Assembly (NCBI RefSeq): GCF_007279655.1
Contig: NZ_QKWN01000004.1
Location: forward strand, 336,582 to 400,581
Direction: 5' to 3'
DNA length: 64,000 nucleotides
DNA from: Robertkochia solimangrovi
Lineage (GTDB): Bacteria; Bacteroidota; Bacteroidia; Flavobacteriales; Flavobacteriaceae
Shown here: positions 62,201-64,000 of the stretch, in pieces
Numbering within the stretch: the first letter of the stretch is position 1
Layout of the letters: the number at the start of each line of letters is the position of its first letter
The notes under the pieces: model-generated
The model's input: the letters and a program-made list of their open reading frames with translations, nothing else
What the model was told of the DNA's origin: nothing
The model's database searches: none
Program-made: the position numbers and the translations under genes

Positions 62201-63627
62201 TTAACGTCATGCTTTTCTGCTAGGCGCACCAACACTTCATTGACACGGTTCTCATCTTCCTGATCATGGCGCATGATCTCCATATAGAGGTCTGATCCGA
62301 ATTGTTCTTTCCACCAGATCAGTGCTTCTTCCGCCTGATTTTCCCCAACATTCAGCACCTTGGAAGGCACCTCACCATAGAGGTTTCCGGTAAGCACCAT
62401 CACATCCTCTTTGTATTGTTGAACGACCTTCTTATCGATACGGGGAACATAATAGAACCCTTTCGTATAGGCAATGGAAGACATCTTGGCCAGGTTATGA
62501 TACCCATTTTTGTTCTTTGCAAGGAAGACCACCTGGTATCCGTTGTCTTTAACCGACTTATTGGTATGATCTTCACAAATGTTGAAGGTACATCCCACGA
62601 TCGGTTTAATGGGAAGTTCGGCCGGTTCTTCCCCTTTTTCGATTGCTTCTTTATGCTTAGCTTCCACCCCTTTGTTATACCCTCCGACTTCTTTTACGAA
62701 ATGGAAGGCACCCATCATATTCCCGATATCGGTCATCGCAACTGCCGGCATCTTTGCTGCCGCAGCCGCTTTTACCAGATCAGCAACACTCGAGGTGGCC
62801 TGAAGAATCGAAAACTGCGTATGATTATGAAGGTGAGCGAACTGCGCTTCTGCGAGTTCTGCTATATTTTGACGGATCTCCTCTTTTGAGAGCGAAGTAT
62901 CCGGTTCTGCTTTTTGCCGTTGCGCTCTGATCTTATCCGATTCCTTCTTCAGATTCAGGTGTTTGAGTCCGATCAGCGGAATGGTCTGCGGATTTTCCTG
63001 AGAGAAACGCTGAAAATAGTCAGGAGCCACATCGAGTTGTTCAATGGTAAAACCGTCTTCACGCCTGATCAGTTCAAAGAAACAACGGGTCGTTGCCTCT
63101 ACATCGGCTGTTGCGTTATGCGCTTCAGCAAAAGGTTCCCCAAAAAGAAATTCATGTAATTCGGTAAGTGTGGGGAGCTTAAACTTCCCACCACGTCCTC
63201 CCGGAATCTGACATAGTAAAGCGGTTTCCTCCGTACAAGTATCCAGTACGGGCAAGGTTTCAATTTCCGTATCCATCCCGAGTCTGTAGAATTCAGCCCC
63301 CATGATATTCACATCAAACCCCACATTTTGTCCGACGATAAAACGCGTCTTCTTCATCGCTTCATGAAAAAGCGCAGCCACCTCTTCCAGGGACCTCCCC
63401 TGTTCTTCGGCCAGTTCGGTGGATATACCATGGATCTTTTCCGAATCATAGGGAATATTAAACCCTTCAGGCCTGATCAGAAAATCCTGATGTTCGATCA
63501 ACCTCCCCATCTCATCATGGAGCTGCCAGGCGATCTGAACGGCCCTTGGCCAGTTATCCGTATCGCTAACAGGAGCATCCCAACGTTTAGGTAATCCGGT
63601 GGTCTCGGTATCGAATATCAGGTACAT
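59242..63627 (-). CDS. dnaE: DNA polymerase III alpha subunit with N-terminal exonuclease domain
   Basis: A 1461-residue replicative polymerase. Residues 1-190 are a DEDDh proofreading exonuclease (DTETTG with Asp6 and Glu8; VGQNVGFDVNI; HNATADVEAT) fused ahead of the DnaE body. A PHP domain follows from about 265 (HLHNHTQFSIL), then the C-family polymerase with GRGSAAGSAVAYCLG and the metal-binding PDIDIDFDDEGR, the FNKSHSTCYAWIGYQTAYLK fingers, and the C-terminal OB-fold (ELAFAGVISDVQHR). In E. coli the exonuclease is a separate protein (DnaQ). Such long DnaE forms are found in flavobacteria. Long but complete, one start, no frameshift. Confidence 0.95.
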   Translation of the reverse strand: MYLIFDTETTGLPKRWDAPVSDTDNWPRAVQIAWQLHDEMGRLIEHQDFLIRPEGFNIPYDSEKIHGISTELAEEQGRSLEEVAALFHEAMKKTRFIVGQNVGFDVNIMGAEFYRLGMDTEIETLPVLDTCTEETALLCQIPGGRGGKFKLPTLTELHEFLFGEPFAEAHNATADVEATTRCFFELIRREDGFTIEQLDVAPDYFQRFSQENPQTIPLIGLKHLNLKKESDKIRAQRQKAEPDTSLSKEEIRQNIAELAEAQFAHLHNHTQFSILQATSSVADLVKAAAAAKMPAVAMTDIGNMMGAFHFVKEVGGYNKGVEAKHKEAIEKGEEPAELPIKPIVGCTFNICEDHTNKSVKDNGYQVVFLAKNKNGYHNLAKMSSIAYTKGFYYVPRIDKKVVQQYKEDVMVLTGNLYGEVPSKVLNVGENQAEEALIWWKEQFGSDLYMEIMRHDQEDENRVNEVLVRLAEKHDVKLVATNNTYYIAKENANAHDILLCVKDGEKKDTPIGRGRGYRYGLPNQEYYFKDQDAMKELFKDLPEAITNISEIVDKVEPYELARDVLLPKFDIPEEFQFAEDDEDGGKRGENKYLKYLTYEGAKQRYEEITDEVRERLDFELQVIEKTGYPGYFLIVWDFIAAARNMGVSVGPGRGSAAGSAVAYCLGITNMDPIAYDLLFERFLNPDRVSLPDIDIDFDDEGRSRVMDYVIEKYGANQVAQIITYGTMAAKSSIRDTARVLDLPLHDADRIAKLIPNMKLGKIFSLDDAGLKDKLRSEEIDKVNELKNIADGEDLEALTVNQARVLEGSVRNTGIHACGVIITPDDITKFVPVSIAKDSDLYVTQFDNSVVESAGLLKMDFLGLKTLTLIKDTVKLIKYRHGLDLNPDEIPLDDVKTYELFQRGETVGIFQYESAGMQKHMKDLKPTVFADLIAMNALYRPGPLEYIPSFIRRKHGEEEIVYDLPAMEEYLKETYGITVYQEQVMLLSQKLAGFTKGEADVLRKAMGKKIFALLEQLKPKFLDGGEANGHPRDVLEKVWKDWEAFASYAFNKSHSTCYAWIGYQTAYLKANYPAEYMAAVLSNNMNDIKQVSFFLEECKRSQIPVLGPCVNESYYKFTVNKENAIRFGMGAIKGVGRGAVDTIVEHRESGKYRSVFDLAKRIDLRAANKKAFENLALAGGFDSFTGTHRAQYFHSEADGVSFLEKAIRYGAKMQENENSAQVSLFGEASEVQIPEPVVPACETWGTMEKLKREKEVVGIYISGHPLDDFKTEIDCFCNANVACFNDLESYVGRELAFAGVISDVQHRVSKQGKGWAAFTVEDYNDTYEFRMFGEEYLKLRHFLMINSFVFIKAFVKEGWANKETGKRGDPRVQFNSMMQLQDVMETYAKKLTIHIQLEDIVQERINKLKDLFTMHSGDHILNFIVYGQQEEIMITMPSRSKKVNICSELLTELEEHQVHYKLN

Positions 63628-63858
63628 AGGTATTGATTTTGAATGATTTGAAGGTCATAAAGAAAATGACCCGACAATAAGGAAACTCAGTCGAACCCCA
63701 CTGCAAAACATTACAGACAAAAAGATCTGTAACGGGATAAAAATAAGCAGAAATTCATCCTACCCCCAAGGATATTTTAAAGAGTTATCAACGAAAGAAA
63801 CAACGTACAACAGAGCGGATCGTTTTTATATCTTAATCGCGATCGTCTATTCACCTAT
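63628..63858. other. gene-less region upstream of dnaE
   Basis: No reading frame is supported. It carries one hairpin, TTACAGA (63711-63717) and TCTGTAA (63726-63732), with an A-rich loop, and leads into the tandem repeat. Confidence 0.4.
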
Positions 63859-64000
63859 GGCAATGCGAAGCGAGCCCAAAAAAGGCAATGCGAAGCGAGC
63901 CAAAAAAAGGCAATGCGAAGCGAGCCCAAAAAAAGGCAATGCGAAGCGAGCCCAAAAAAAGGAGCAATGCGAAGCGAGCCCGTAAAGTCACTTAAGGGAG
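63859..64000 (-). repeat. GCTTCGC-type tandem repeat (copy B)
   Basis: Five copies of GGCAATGCGAAGCGAGCC(C) start at 63859, 63884, 63909, 63935 and 63961 (the last with two extra bases), spaced 25-26 bp by runs of A. After the last copy the sequence CGTAAAGTCACTTAAGGGAG ends the window; its reverse complement matches the core CTCCCTTGAGTGACCTTAC at 11447. The array may go on past the window. Confidence 0.85.

Noticed and set aside
62302..62889. 195-codon plus-strand frame opposite dnaE
   Set aside because: Shadow of the dnaE coding strand; composition follows from dnaE codon use.
63859..64000. Regular repeats with short spacers that could be taken for a CRISPR array
   Set aside because: The units are only 18-19 bp, the spacers are just runs of A with no unique sequence, and there are no cas genes.

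Overview
The window comes from a marine-type flavobacterium (Bacteroidota, probably Flavobacteriaceae). The evidence is a SusC/SusD glycan-uptake locus, a PorE-like OmpA/PD40 protein, a Wzi/YwqE-like exopolysaccharide pair, DUF3098 next to ftsX/uppP/truB, a FolK-deoxynucleoside kinase fusion, moderate GC content, and promoters of the Bacteroidota type (TTTG, about 18-20 bp, TAnnTTTG), seen most clearly in front of two tRNA genes. Housekeeping and accessory genes are mixed. No transposase, integrase, phage gene or CRISPR array was seen.

Layout. 0-9 kb: a CBM9-like secreted protein running off the left edge, a LytS/LytTR two-component pair, an AsmA-family protein, a queuosine-precursor transporter with SppA, and the FolK-kinase fusion. 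9-15 kb: a divergent PHP phosphatase/Wzi pair, a GCTTCGC-rich repeat patch, a TrmH-family methyltransferase and MutS. 15-15.6 kb: tRNA-Gly(GCC), a decayed tRNA-Leu-like remnant, tRNA-Leu(UAA), and a 62-bp direct repeat carrying the tRNA-Leu 3' end and its terminator. 15.6-29 kb: metallophosphoesterase, DUF1508 protein, an orphan HsdR-N-like nuclease, a three-gene membrane operon with a MepA-like peptidase, a coiled-coil envelope protein, a lipoprotein, an S9 peptidase, class I aldolase, a formylglycine-generating enzyme with both catalytic cysteines, and the PorE-like protein.

29-45 kb is a polysaccharide utilisation locus on the minus strand: susC, susD, a PKD/carbohydrate-binding lipoprotein, GH30, GH5-CBM6, GH30, GH3, then a terminator. 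A membrane-spanning Y_Y_Y/LuxR-type regulator is divergent from it. The enzyme set suggests beta-1,6-linked glucan (pustulan-like chains or laminarin branches): surface proteins bind the glycan, SusCD imports it, GH30/GH5 cut it and GH3 releases glucose. No GH16 or GH17 is present.

45-64 kb: a CoA-transferase, a highly structured candidate RNA of about 206 nt, DUF305, tRNA-Asp, DUF58, the ftsX-DUF3098-uppP-truB-TonB-like cluster, a thioredoxin-like protein, tag, a beta-barrel protein, aat, a second small-RNA candidate of about 129 nt, a DUF3127 OB-fold protein with an SSB-like tail, flavin reductase, histidine kinase, HIT protein, TrxA, and a DnaE with an N-terminal proofreading exonuclease. 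The right edge carries five tandem copies of the same GCTTCGC-type repeat found at 11.5 kb, in the opposite orientation.

The best candidates for undescribed biology are the two structured RNAs (46.5 kb and 55.0 kb), the paired dispersed repeats, the duplicated tRNA-Leu end, and the MepA-like membrane operon. All functions are read from sequence alone; no database search was run.
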